DNA of 64,000 nt from Clostridium pasteurianum BC1 (GTDB lineage Bacteria > Bacillota > Clostridia > Clostridiales > Clostridiaceae), in assembly GCF_000389635.1 (NCBI RefSeq), contig NC_021182.1, positions 4,009,925 through 4,073,924 of the forward strand, given 5' to 3'. Positions 54,235-62,302 of this stretch are shown here, piece after piece. The translations under genes and the position numbers were made by a program. Under the pieces are notes generated by a model. The model did no database searches and had not been told where the DNA came from. It saw only the letters and a list, made by a program, of their open reading frames with translations. Position 1 is the stretch's first letter. Every line of letters begins with the position of its first letter.

Positions 54235-55185
54235 TCATAAAAGCATATTAAGTAAGTCATATTCTCTATCTTTATTGGTATTTGTATTATTTACATCATT
54301 AAAGCTTACATCCATTATTTCATTATTTCTAATTCCAACAACTCTCCCTGTACAACCTTCCATTAGCAATTTCACAGCTTTAGCGCCCATTTTACTTGCC
54401 AATATTCTATCAAAAGCAGATGGGCTGCCTCCTCTTTGTATAAATCCCAAAACTGTATTTCTTATACTAATATTTAGCTTTTTTTCAATATATTTTTGCA
54501 GTTCTTGTATATCATATATTCTTTCAGTTATTATTATTAGATTATCACTTTTCCCTTTATTTATATTTTTACTTAGTTTATCACATATAGTATCAAAATC
54601 CAACTTTCTCTCAGAAGTAGATATTATGTCTCCTCCTCCTGCTAAAGCAGAGTACAAAGCTAAATCCCCGCAATACCTTCCCATCACTTCTACAATAGTA
54701 GTCTTTTCATGAGAAGCATCCGTATCTTTTATCTTACCTATACATTCTAATACCGTATTTAATGTTGTATCAAAGCCTATACAATAATCTGTGTAACCTA
54801 AATCATTGTCTATAGTTCCTGGTAAACCTATAACTTTTACTCCTAATTTACTAAGTTTCTCTGCTCCTTTAAAGGAACCATCTCCTCCAATTACAACTAC
54901 ACTATCTATACCAAATTTATTCAGTGTCTCCAATCCCTTTTTTCTTACATCTTCTTTTATAAATTCTGTACACCTTGCAGTTTTAAGTATAGTTCCTCCT
55001 TTTTCTGAAATGTTATCTACAATTGAATCCTCTAGTTTTATTAATTTCTCATCTATCAATCCTTTATAACCATATTTTATACCCCAGACTTCAACATTAT
55101 TATAACTTGCCGATTTCACTACTGCTCTTATGGCAGAATTCATTCCAGGTGCATCTCCCCCACTGGTTAAAATTCCTATTTTCAT
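54235..55185 (-). CDS. pfkA: 6-phosphofructokinase (ATP type), GRE2 operon
   Basis: 316-residue PfkA-family kinase with ILTSGGDAPGMNSAIRAVV, GGDGSFKGA, the catalytic PGTIDND (residues about 123-129), EVMGRYCGDLA and LGFIQRGGSPSA. The family phosphorylates fructose-6-phosphate. The position downstream of an RpiB-like isomerase in a GRE operon suggests it acts on a sugar phosphate made by this pathway, possibly as a second pfkA. The N-terminus is intact, with AGGTGG upstream; the C-terminal Asn/Asp-rich tail is slightly unusual. Confidence 0.9.
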   Translation of the reverse strand: MKIGILTSGGDAPGMNSAIRAVVKSASYNNVEVWGIKYGYKGLIDEKLIKLEDSIVDNISEKGGTILKTARCTEFIKEDVRKKGLETLNKFGIDSVVVIGGDGSFKGAEKLSKLGVKVIGLPGTIDNDLGYTDYCIGFDTTLNTVLECIGKIKDTDASHEKTTIVEVMGRYCGDLALYSALAGGGDIISTSERKLDFDTICDKLSKNINKGKSDNLIIITERIYDIQELQKYIEKKLNISIRNTVLGFIQRGGSPSAFDRILASKMGAKAVKLLMEGCTGRVVGIRNNEIMDVSFNDVNNTNTNKDREYDLLNMLL

Positions 55186-55263
55186 TTATTCCACCTACTT
55201 TATATAAACTTTGGCATGTAGAAGAGAAACGAACTGCCAATAGGCACTCCATTTCTTTTAGTT

Positions 55264-55713
55264 TTATTTAGAATATTTAGCTTCTATTTTAGCAACTTTA
55301 TCCAATCTTTTTTCATGTCTCCCACCTTGAAATTTAGACTTTAAAAAGGTGTCTACAATATCCAAGGCAGCACCTTCACCAACTACCCTTTGTCCTAAAG
55401 CTAATATATTTGCATTATTGTGTTCTCTGCAAGCATGAGCACTAAAAGTATCACTGCAAAGTGCTGCCCGTATTCCAGGAACTTTATTTGCAGCTATAGA
55501 AATTCCTATACCAGTACCACAAACAAGAATACCCAAATCAGAATTTCCATTTTTTATATCTTCTGCAACTTTCAGTGCATAATCAGGATAATCACAGGAT
55601 TCACCTGTATAAGTTCCAAAATCATTTATTTCATGACTTTTATCTTTCAAGTGGTTTATTATTTGCTGCTTTAATGGTAATCCAGCATGATCACTGCCTA
55701 TAGATATTTTCAT
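55264..55713 (-). CDS. rpiB: RpiB/LacAB-family sugar-phosphate isomerase
   Basis: 149-residue isomerase. SIGSDHAGLPLKQQI, the catalytic Cys in ILVCGTGIGISIAANK, and His in CSDTFSAHACREHNNANILALGQRVVG are conserved. The family interconverts ribose-5-P and ribulose-5-P, or allose/galactose phosphates. The start at 55713 has GGGAGAG 6 bases upstream. It lies 54 bp after the activase and 78 bp before pfkA. Its substrate should be a pentose or hexose phosphate or an analogue, which constrains the GRE2 pathway. Confidence 0.9.
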   Translation of the reverse strand: MKISIGSDHAGLPLKQQIINHLKDKSHEINDFGTYTGESCDYPDYALKVAEDIKNGNSDLGILVCGTGIGISIAANKVPGIRAALCSDTFSAHACREHNNANILALGQRVVGEGAALDIVDTFLKSKFQGGRHEKRLDKVAKIEAKYSK

Positions 55714-55767
55714 TTTAAACTCTCCCATCTAAAAATCGTTAGTAATATTCCTTGATGATGGAATTAC

Positions 55768-56691
55768 TTAACAATCCCATCCACCTATATTTACTTTAAT
55801 TCCTTCTTCTTCCATTAATTTTTTACATAATTCTGCTGTTTCCCAGGGGCATTCCTCTAAATCTTCCATATCATAATACTTTTCAATTAATTTGTATTTA
55901 CTTGAACCTATTTGATGGAATGGTAATACATGCACTTTATTAAGCTTATGGCATTCTTTTAGATATTCTATGATCTTTATAAATTCATTACCATCATTTA
56001 CGTTTGGTATCAACGGAATACGTACTATAATATTTTTGTTTATACTTAAAAGATATTCAAAATTTTCAAGTATTTTTTTGTTGTCTACTCCAGTCCAAAT
56101 TTTATGCTTACTACTAGTTATAAGTTTGATATCATATAAAAATACATCTGTATTTAATGCAATTTCTTCTATAGCCTCTCTGCTGCAATATCCACAGGTT
56201 TCAACTGCTGTACTTATGCCTTTTTCTTTAATTTTTTGAAGAAGTTCTTTGGCAAAGCTATGGTAGAGGGTTACTTCTCCTCCACTCAAAGTAATTCCTC
56301 CTCCACTTTCCTTGAAAAAAGACTCATCTTTCATTACCTCTGAATAGACTTCCTCTACAGTCATTTTCCTGCCGCATAGGGTTCTTGCACCAGTTAGGCA
56401 TGCCTCAGCACACTTCCCACAGCCTTCACATTTTTCTCTATCAATATTTATAATAATATTTCCATTTGAATCTAATTCATTAGATGTATTTTCACATATT
56501 TTATAACAAGCTTTACAATCAACACATTTACTTGGATCTGTCATTAAAACTTGCTTTGCAGTAAGATTTTCGGGGTTTTGGCACCATTTGCACCTAAGAG
56601 GACATCCCATAAAAAATACAACTGTTCTAATGCCTGGTCCATCATGAACACAAAATTTCTGTATATTTGATATATAGGCCGCTTGTGACAT
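55768..56691 (-). CDS. glycyl radical enzyme activase (radical SAM) for GRE2
   Basis: 307-residue activase. The SAM motif is CPLRCKWC near residue 31. Two ferredoxin-type clusters follow (CVDCKACYKIC and CEGCGKCAEAC), then GGGITLSGGEVTLYHSFA and VETCGYCSREA. It is paralogous to the GRE1 activase. It starts 11 bp after the GRE2 stop, so the two are co-translated. Confidence 0.94.
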   Translation of the reverse strand: MSQAAYISNIQKFCVHDGPGIRTVVFFMGCPLRCKWCQNPENLTAKQVLMTDPSKCVDCKACYKICENTSNELDSNGNIIINIDREKCEGCGKCAEACLTGARTLCGRKMTVEEVYSEVMKDESFFKESGGGITLSGGEVTLYHSFAKELLQKIKEKGISTAVETCGYCSREAIEEIALNTDVFLYDIKLITSSKHKIWTGVDNKKILENFEYLLSINKNIIVRIPLIPNVNDGNEFIKIIEYLKECHKLNKVHVLPFHQIGSSKYKLIEKYYDMEDLEECPWETAELCKKLMEEEGIKVNIGGWDC

Positions 56692-56702
56692 ACTATCACT
56701 CC

Positions 56703-59066
56703 CTATTTTACAAGTGCTCCTCTGGAAAATCTTTGTATTATATTATCTTGCTGAACTGGAGATAGCGCTATGAAGTATGCAGATAATCCGCCCATTCTTA
56801 TTTTTAAATTCCTATGTTTTTCAGGATTGATTTTTGCTTCTTTCATCTCTTCTACACTGCAGGTTGTAAAAGTAGCAATCTGACCTCCAAGATTACAAAA
56901 AGTCTTAAGAACACTTTCCATTCTCTTCATACCAACATCACCTAAAAATTCATTTTTATTAAGAGATATGTCTAAAGGACATCCACAATAGTATCTTAAT
57001 AAATCTGGCTTTGTTGCACTTTTTATAACTGCCGTAGGCCCTTTTATATCAACACCTGGAGTTGGTGCATAGTTTGGAGCTAGTGATTCTTTATTCAATC
57101 TTCCATCTGGACTTGCATTTAAAGTTCTGCCAAGTGCTGCATAATTTTCAAATGTACCTATACCACATGGAATTAATAGTTTATCCTGTTTAGTTCTCCA
57201 TATTTCAATTTTAGATTCAAAGTCCTTCATAACCTTTGATAAAATTTCATCTGCATAATCATCATCATTTCCATATTTAGGTGCTTTATTTAATGCCATT
57301 AAACGAAGTCTTTCATATCCCTTCCAGTTATTTGTAATAGCATTTTTGAAGTCTTCAAGTGTTGCTACCTTGTCTTCAAATACAAGCTTTTTTATTGCAG
57401 ACAGTGAATCAACTACATTTGAAAGTCCTGTAATAAGTAACAAATGGAATGTATACTTTACAGCGTTGGCATCTGTAATATCACGTCCCTTTTCTATACA
57501 TCCATCCATGATAGAAGATATTAATGGATCTGGAGCAATCATTTTAGATAGACCCAGATTATCCAAACGACGCTGAATTTGGAAATCAATCTGAGAATCA
57601 ACCTGTTTACAGTATGCTGCATAAAAACTATCAAAATCAGTATATGAGGATATGTCACCTGTATCTATACCTTCCATATCACCAGACTGCAACGTGATTC
57701 CCCTTGTAAATACCCATTCAAGGCATCTTAGATTCATAATGTGTGCATAGCTGAAATGGCTTTTACCAGGTATCAAACATTCCCAGCATCCGTCATTTGA
57801 ATAATCTCTTGCCTCTTCTGTATGAATGCCAATTTCTTCAAAACCAGGTATAATTGCATCATCATTATAAATTGCAGGCTCACCTTCGCTGTTTCTTAAA
57901 CACACTGCAAGCTCTCTCCAGAATTTACCTGGTGTTTTACTGGATACACGTGCCGAAAGCGTTGGCATTAGAAGACTCATTTCAAAACGCAGCTTTAATA
58001 GCTTATAACTAATTTCATTTGTTCCATCTTCACCATCTGGACGTAGTCCACCAATAATCATATTCATTAGCCAGTCATTACCAGATTGACCAAAATTAAA
58101 GTTTGCTTCACTATTATCATCCTCATCTTCCTGCCAGCTCAGTGCTCTGATGTCATAACCGCCAGATTCATGTCCGCCTGTTTCCTCCATGCCTGTTGTG
58201 TATTCAGGTTTCATTCCCTGAGAAAATAAACCAAAATCATAATGATTTTCCCACTTCTTTATATCCGTACAAATCCTCTCATTACATTTGGCAAGAAATG
58301 ATCCTATAATATCAGTTGCAAATTCATCTGTAATAATACCTTTTTCTATATCACTTTTATAATATGGATATAGATGTTGATCCACACGTCCAAGAGGAAC
58401 ATATTCGCCGCCGCTATTTACCATACAATACGCGAACCAATAGGCTTGGGTTGCTTCATGTAGTGTTTCTGCTGGGTGATATGGAACACGACTGCATACC
58501 TTGTATATTTCAAATAGCTCTTTCTTACGAATTGGATTTGTTTCCAATGAACTTGCTTTTAGTGCTTCCTCTGCATGACGATTTGCAAAACTTATAGCAC
58601 CTTCTATAGCAATCAGCATTGCTCTATACTCATCAATAGCTAACTGGTCTGGAATATCACTTTCATAAATTTTGTCCATAGCTGACTTTATTTCATCTAT
58701 AATCCCTACAAATCCAATCTTAAGAACCTTCTCCCAGTGTGGTGGATGATGACCCCATACAGAATTTTCATTCATCTTGTACTCCTTAGCTTTTCTAAGC
58801 TCATCCTCTGTTGCATAAATAGGAAGTACTGTACCAAACCCTACACTGTTCATATTGGGATTACCAACAATCAATTCATCATGCTTTATATAGGCTGGTA
58901 AATTTTCGCCCATATATCGTGTTGCCATACCTTTACGTACAACAATAGGTTCATTAATATTTTCGTCTGTCAAAACGTTTACACCGTTAAAATACCATGT
59001 TCCAGGATCTTTGAATTCTTTTGTGAAAATTCTTTCTTTTATTTTTTCAAGTCTTTTTGTAAGCAT
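56703..59066 (-). CDS. glycyl radical enzyme GRE2, atypical radical loop
   Basis: 787-residue GRE. Cys427 and Glu429 are in DYSNDGCWECLIPG, so the CxE catalytic pair is kept, but Trp and a second Cys flank it. The radical Gly760 is in KIRMGGLSAYFIAL, where most relatives have RVxGY/F. The N-terminus diverges, and residues about 278-328 form a Gly/acid-rich insertion (GGHESGGYD ... WQEDEDDNSEAN). Substrate-loop residues match none of the glycerol dehydratase, choline lyase or arylacetate decarboxylase patterns I know. Neighbours (MFS, aldehyde dehydrogenase, RpiB, PFK) suggest a sugar- or polyol-like substrate yielding an aldehyde and a phosphorylatable sugar. ATG has GGAGG upstream. Confidence 0.92.
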   Translation of the reverse strand: MLTKRLEKIKERIFTKEFKDPGTWYFNGVNVLTDENINEPIVVRKGMATRYMGENLPAYIKHDELIVGNPNMNSVGFGTVLPIYATEDELRKAKEYKMNENSVWGHHPPHWEKVLKIGFVGIIDEIKSAMDKIYESDIPDQLAIDEYRAMLIAIEGAISFANRHAEEALKASSLETNPIRKKELFEIYKVCSRVPYHPAETLHEATQAYWFAYCMVNSGGEYVPLGRVDQHLYPYYKSDIEKGIITDEFATDIIGSFLAKCNERICTDIKKWENHYDFGLFSQGMKPEYTTGMEETGGHESGGYDIRALSWQEDEDDNSEANFNFGQSGNDWLMNMIIGGLRPDGEDGTNEISYKLLKLRFEMSLLMPTLSARVSSKTPGKFWRELAVCLRNSEGEPAIYNDDAIIPGFEEIGIHTEEARDYSNDGCWECLIPGKSHFSYAHIMNLRCLEWVFTRGITLQSGDMEGIDTGDISSYTDFDSFYAAYCKQVDSQIDFQIQRRLDNLGLSKMIAPDPLISSIMDGCIEKGRDITDANAVKYTFHLLLITGLSNVVDSLSAIKKLVFEDKVATLEDFKNAITNNWKGYERLRLMALNKAPKYGNDDDYADEILSKVMKDFESKIEIWRTKQDKLLIPCGIGTFENYAALGRTLNASPDGRLNKESLAPNYAPTPGVDIKGPTAVIKSATKPDLLRYYCGCPLDISLNKNEFLGDVGMKRMESVLKTFCNLGGQIATFTTCSVEEMKEAKINPEKHRNLKIRMGGLSAYFIALSPVQQDNIIQRFSRGALVK

Positions 59067-59080
59067 AACATATTCCTCCT

Positions 59081-60250
59081 TTAATCGTTTTCTTTTAAAA
59101 TATTTTTATTAATTATTTGAGCACATATTGTTGTTAATGCAACAGCTGCTGCAATAACATAAAATGCTTTTTGAGCACCAATTATATCATTAAGTAATCC
59201 TATTCCCATACTGGCTAACATGGCAATCAAAGTTCCACACATCAGTATTAAACCAGTTGCATAAGATGTAGCTTCCTTAAATACTCTACCGATTGTTGTA
59301 ATAATTGTTGGAAAAATAATAGAATAAGCAAAACCTGCTAAACCAAAAATCAATAATCCTTGTTCACCCATTATGATGCCTAGAAATGACATTAAAGTTG
59401 CAATCACTCCATAAATAAGTATACTCTTTAAATGCCCTAGTTTATCTACAATAAAGCCGCCAAATAAACGTCCGATAGTCTCACATCCAAAGAACAAAGC
59501 CACATAGAAGGCACTTTTATCTGCAGTAAACTTAAAGGATTCATTCATATAATTTACAAACCAGTTTCCAATTCCATACTCTGCTGCAAGATAAAGACCG
59601 CATATTCCAATGTAAAGATAAAGCATCTTGTTGGAAAATAAATCTTTCTTATTCCACTGTATTGTTTCTACTTTGGGCTTATATGGTATTTTAATAACCA
59701 ATAGATATATGAATAAAGCACTTGCAGCAACTAACATAAAGATATAGAAACTCCTCCAGGGGATACCAGCTGCTAAAAGATTTCCTGATATTTTTTGAAT
59801 CGCCGTATTACCTGCACCATATGAAAAATTAATAAAATTCATTAATATTGCAGTAGATGCAACTGTAAGAACCGGTCCCAATGTATTTACACCAATATTA
59901 AACATTGCCATACCTGCATTTAATAAAAACATGCCTACAATCAGTACCAAAAAACTCGGACAATTAATTAAGATTAATAATGCTACTATGCTGCTAATAA
60001 AGCCAGATGCAATTATCTTCTTGTAACCATATTTTTCAATAAGGATGCCTCCTATATATTGAAATACTGCATATGCAAACAAACTTGCAGTTAATACATA
60101 TCCAATTTCCGTATTGCTTACTTTAAATTCACCTTTGAAAAAGGGCACAAAAATTCCTTTAAAGTTATCACTCATTGCAACTACTATATACATAAGCACC
60201 AGCAGTAACACTATTGGCCAATTTTTGACTTTTTGCTGCTTTACTTCCAT
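59081..60250 (-). CDS. MFS transporter, GRE2 locus
   Basis: 389-residue, 12-helix transporter closely related to the one beside GRE1 (same SDNFKGIFVPFFK, FAYAVFQYIGGILIEKYG, YGAGNTAIQKISGNLL and YGIGNWFVNYMNESF blocks). It lies between aldehyde dehydrogenase and GRE2, 14 bp before GRE2. It likely imports the GRE2 substrate. The duplication of transporter and activase with the GREs indicates that the two loci arose from a common cassette. Confidence 0.9.
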   Translation of the reverse strand: MEVKQQKVKNWPIVLLLVLMYIVVAMSDNFKGIFVPFFKGEFKVSNTEIGYVLTASLFAYAVFQYIGGILIEKYGYKKIIASGFISSIVALLILINCPSFLVLIVGMFLLNAGMAMFNIGVNTLGPVLTVASTAILMNFINFSYGAGNTAIQKISGNLLAAGIPWRSFYIFMLVAASALFIYLLVIKIPYKPKVETIQWNKKDLFSNKMLYLYIGICGLYLAAEYGIGNWFVNYMNESFKFTADKSAFYVALFFGCETIGRLFGGFIVDKLGHLKSILIYGVIATLMSFLGIIMGEQGLLIFGLAGFAYSIIFPTIITTIGRVFKEATSYATGLILMCGTLIAMLASMGIGLLNDIIGAQKAFYVIAAAVALTTICAQIINKNILKEND

Positions 60251-60335
60251 AATCCACCCCCTAATTTAATAACTTATTTCCTCCAAAATTTTTCCGCTGG
60301 AGTATATTAGTCCTATATTAATATTGAAATTTATA

Positions 60336-61769
60336 TTAGTTAAAAATATTCTTTAATATATAGCTCTTTACATTGCTCATTTCCTCTAGAGTATATTGGA
60401 CTCCCTCTCTTCCTATACCAGTCATTTTAGTTCCACCAAAAGCCATATCTGTATGTCTATAGTTTCCTGTTCCATTTATTACAACATTTCCCACTTGGAT
60501 TTTTGACGCTATATTTATAGCTGTTTTGGTATTCTTAGTTACAATTCCACAATGAAGACCATATATAGGTGCATTTGCTATTTCAATAGCCTCTTCTTCA
60601 GTGTCAAAACCAATTATAGGTATTGCCGGCCCAAATATCTCCATATCTTTAGCTATATCCATATCTGGTGTTACATCTACCAATACAGCAGGTTCAAAAA
60701 AGGCTTTGTTTCTAGTTCCTCCGTATACACATTTTGCACCCTGCTCAATTGTATGTTTAACTTGTTTTTCAATATCTATAGCTGCTCTTTCACTTATCAA
60801 ACATCCTATATCTGTGCTGTAGTCAGCTGGATTTCCTCTTTTTACTTTTTCAAGTCTTTTTATAAGTTTCTCTGTAAACTCTTCCTTAACTTTATTACTA
60901 ATAATTACTCTCTTTGTGGCACAGCAAGTCTGTCCAGTATTTGTTATTCTCCCAAGGATAGTTTCCTCTACTGCAAAATCTATGTCTGCATCCTCCAATA
61001 CTATCATGGCATCGTTTCCACCCAGCTCTAAAAATACATTATGGAGATATTTTGATGATCTTTCAGCTACTTCAATACCAACCTCAGTACTTCCTGTTAA
61101 GCTAACAGCATTTATATTATGACTCTCTATAAGGTGATTTCCTACTACAGAACCTCTTCCCGTTACTATTTGCGCTGCACCTTTAGGTACCCCTGCCTCT
61201 AATAAAAGCTCCACAAGCCTTATAGCTGTCAGAGGATTATCCGTAGCTGGCTTTATAATAACTGCATTTCCCATTACAAGAGCCGGTGCTACTTTATGAA
61301 AGAATAATTCCACGGGATAATTAAATGGTACTATGCAGGCAATTACTCCTAAGGGTTCTCTTCTTGTAAATATTAAATCTTTACCACATTCTGATTGACA
61401 ATCAGGCATTACTTCACCACATAGGTGATTGGCTCTTTCGATAAAGCCTGTAAATATTTTTGCGGCTGTACCTACTTCTCCTTCACATTCCTTTATTATT
61501 TTACCAGTTTCACTACATTCTAATTTTGATAGTTCTGATTTGTGTTCTTCCAGCAATTTAACATATTTTTTAAGTATTGTGGATCGTTCATATAACGGTG
61601 TCTGCCCCCAAACTTTCTTACCACTTTGAGCAGCTTGTATAGCTTTTTGTATATCTTCCGGTGTTGCGCTTGGTACAGTATCCAAAACTTCTTGTGTAGC
61701 AGGATTTAAAACCTGTATTACCTTTTCATCACTTGAATTAACTTTTTCCCCATTAATAATCATCTTCAT
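60336..61769 (-). CDS. NAD(P)-dependent aldehyde dehydrogenase
   Basis: 477-residue ALDH-superfamily enzyme. It has PFNYPVELFFHKVAPALVMGNAVIIKPA (cofactor fold), GSTEVGIEVAE, FLELGGNDAMIVLEDAD with the general-base Glu, and the nucleophile Cys in TGQTCCATKR. The C-terminal HTDMAFGGTKMTGIGREG is like that of succinate-semialdehyde and lactaldehyde dehydrogenases. It is non-CoA-acylating by sequence. ATG at 61769 has GGAGG 8 bases upstream. It is the first gene of the GRE2 operon; it probably oxidises the aldehyde produced by GRE2 or by cleavage of its product. Confidence 0.92.
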   Translation of the reverse strand: MKMIINGEKVNSSDEKVIQVLNPATQEVLDTVPSATPEDIQKAIQAAQSGKKVWGQTPLYERSTILKKYVKLLEEHKSELSKLECSETGKIIKECEGEVGTAAKIFTGFIERANHLCGEVMPDCQSECGKDLIFTRREPLGVIACIVPFNYPVELFFHKVAPALVMGNAVIIKPATDNPLTAIRLVELLLEAGVPKGAAQIVTGRGSVVGNHLIESHNINAVSLTGSTEVGIEVAERSSKYLHNVFLELGGNDAMIVLEDADIDFAVEETILGRITNTGQTCCATKRVIISNKVKEEFTEKLIKRLEKVKRGNPADYSTDIGCLISERAAIDIEKQVKHTIEQGAKCVYGGTRNKAFFEPAVLVDVTPDMDIAKDMEIFGPAIPIIGFDTEEEAIEIANAPIYGLHCGIVTKNTKTAINIASKIQVGNVVINGTGNYRHTDMAFGGTKMTGIGREGVQYTLEEMSNVKSYILKNIFN

Positions 61770-61904
61770 AACACAAACCTCCATTTTTATTTAATTATTC
61801 TGAACTTTTAAACACCTTATCTTTACCTTGACTAAAACCTTTTCAAAGAATCTTAAAGTATACTATTAAATTCTACAATTACTATTTTAGGACCTTTTAA
61901 TAGA

Positions 61905-61927
61905 TTTTTATATGACCAATTTTACAA
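61905..61927 (-). promoter_or_regulatory. shared operator-like motif upstream of the GRE2 operon
   Basis: TTTTTATATGACCAAT-N2-TACAA, matching the motif 153 bp before GRE1; here it lies 136 bp before the aldehyde dehydrogenase start. The PucR-type gene is divergent 376 bp away. Confidence 0.6.
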
Positions 61928-62085
61928 TTTTTTTCAATTATTATTATACATTTGTACAGTTCATAACCTTCATATTTTTACTAGTCATTTGAGTAAATTT
62001 CATAATTTAACTGTGCTCATTTTTATAAGCTTGACAAAAATAATTAATAACTTCATAATTTAATTATTGTATTCCTTTTCATTCA

Positions 62086-62271
62086 TGCTTTATCAATGAA
62101 TCTCACTTAGTTGGAGTTTGTACTCCAACTTAAGTTTAGATGAATTATCCATGAACGTGTCGCTGTCATCTCCACCTTATAGAAAAGTAGAGAACCCAAA
62201 TTTTAATTTGGTGTGAATCACTTTCACAGAGTGCGGTGGAGTGTTACAGCGACTAGTTATCGGATAAATAT
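62086..62271 (+). repeat. structured intergenic repeat, copy G
   Basis: Alternative 5' module (TTATCAATGAATCTCACTTAG, quoted to show match with copy A), GAATTATCCATGAACG, stem TCGCTGT/ACAGCGA, and TAGTTATCGGATAAAT. TTATCC/GGATAA closes the structure. It lies in the leader of the PucR-type regulator, ending about 30 bp before its start. Confidence 0.78.
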
Positions 62272-62302
62272 TTAATTATACATTACTGAGGAAGTGATTA
62301 TT

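Noticed and set aside
51407-59066. Arylacetate (4-hydroxyphenylacetate or indoleacetate) decarboxylase for GRE1 or GRE2
   Set aside because: Known 4-hydroxyphenylacetate decarboxylase is about 900 residues with a GGCLETSPGCW active site. Neither protein matches, and no small HpdC-like subunit gene is present.
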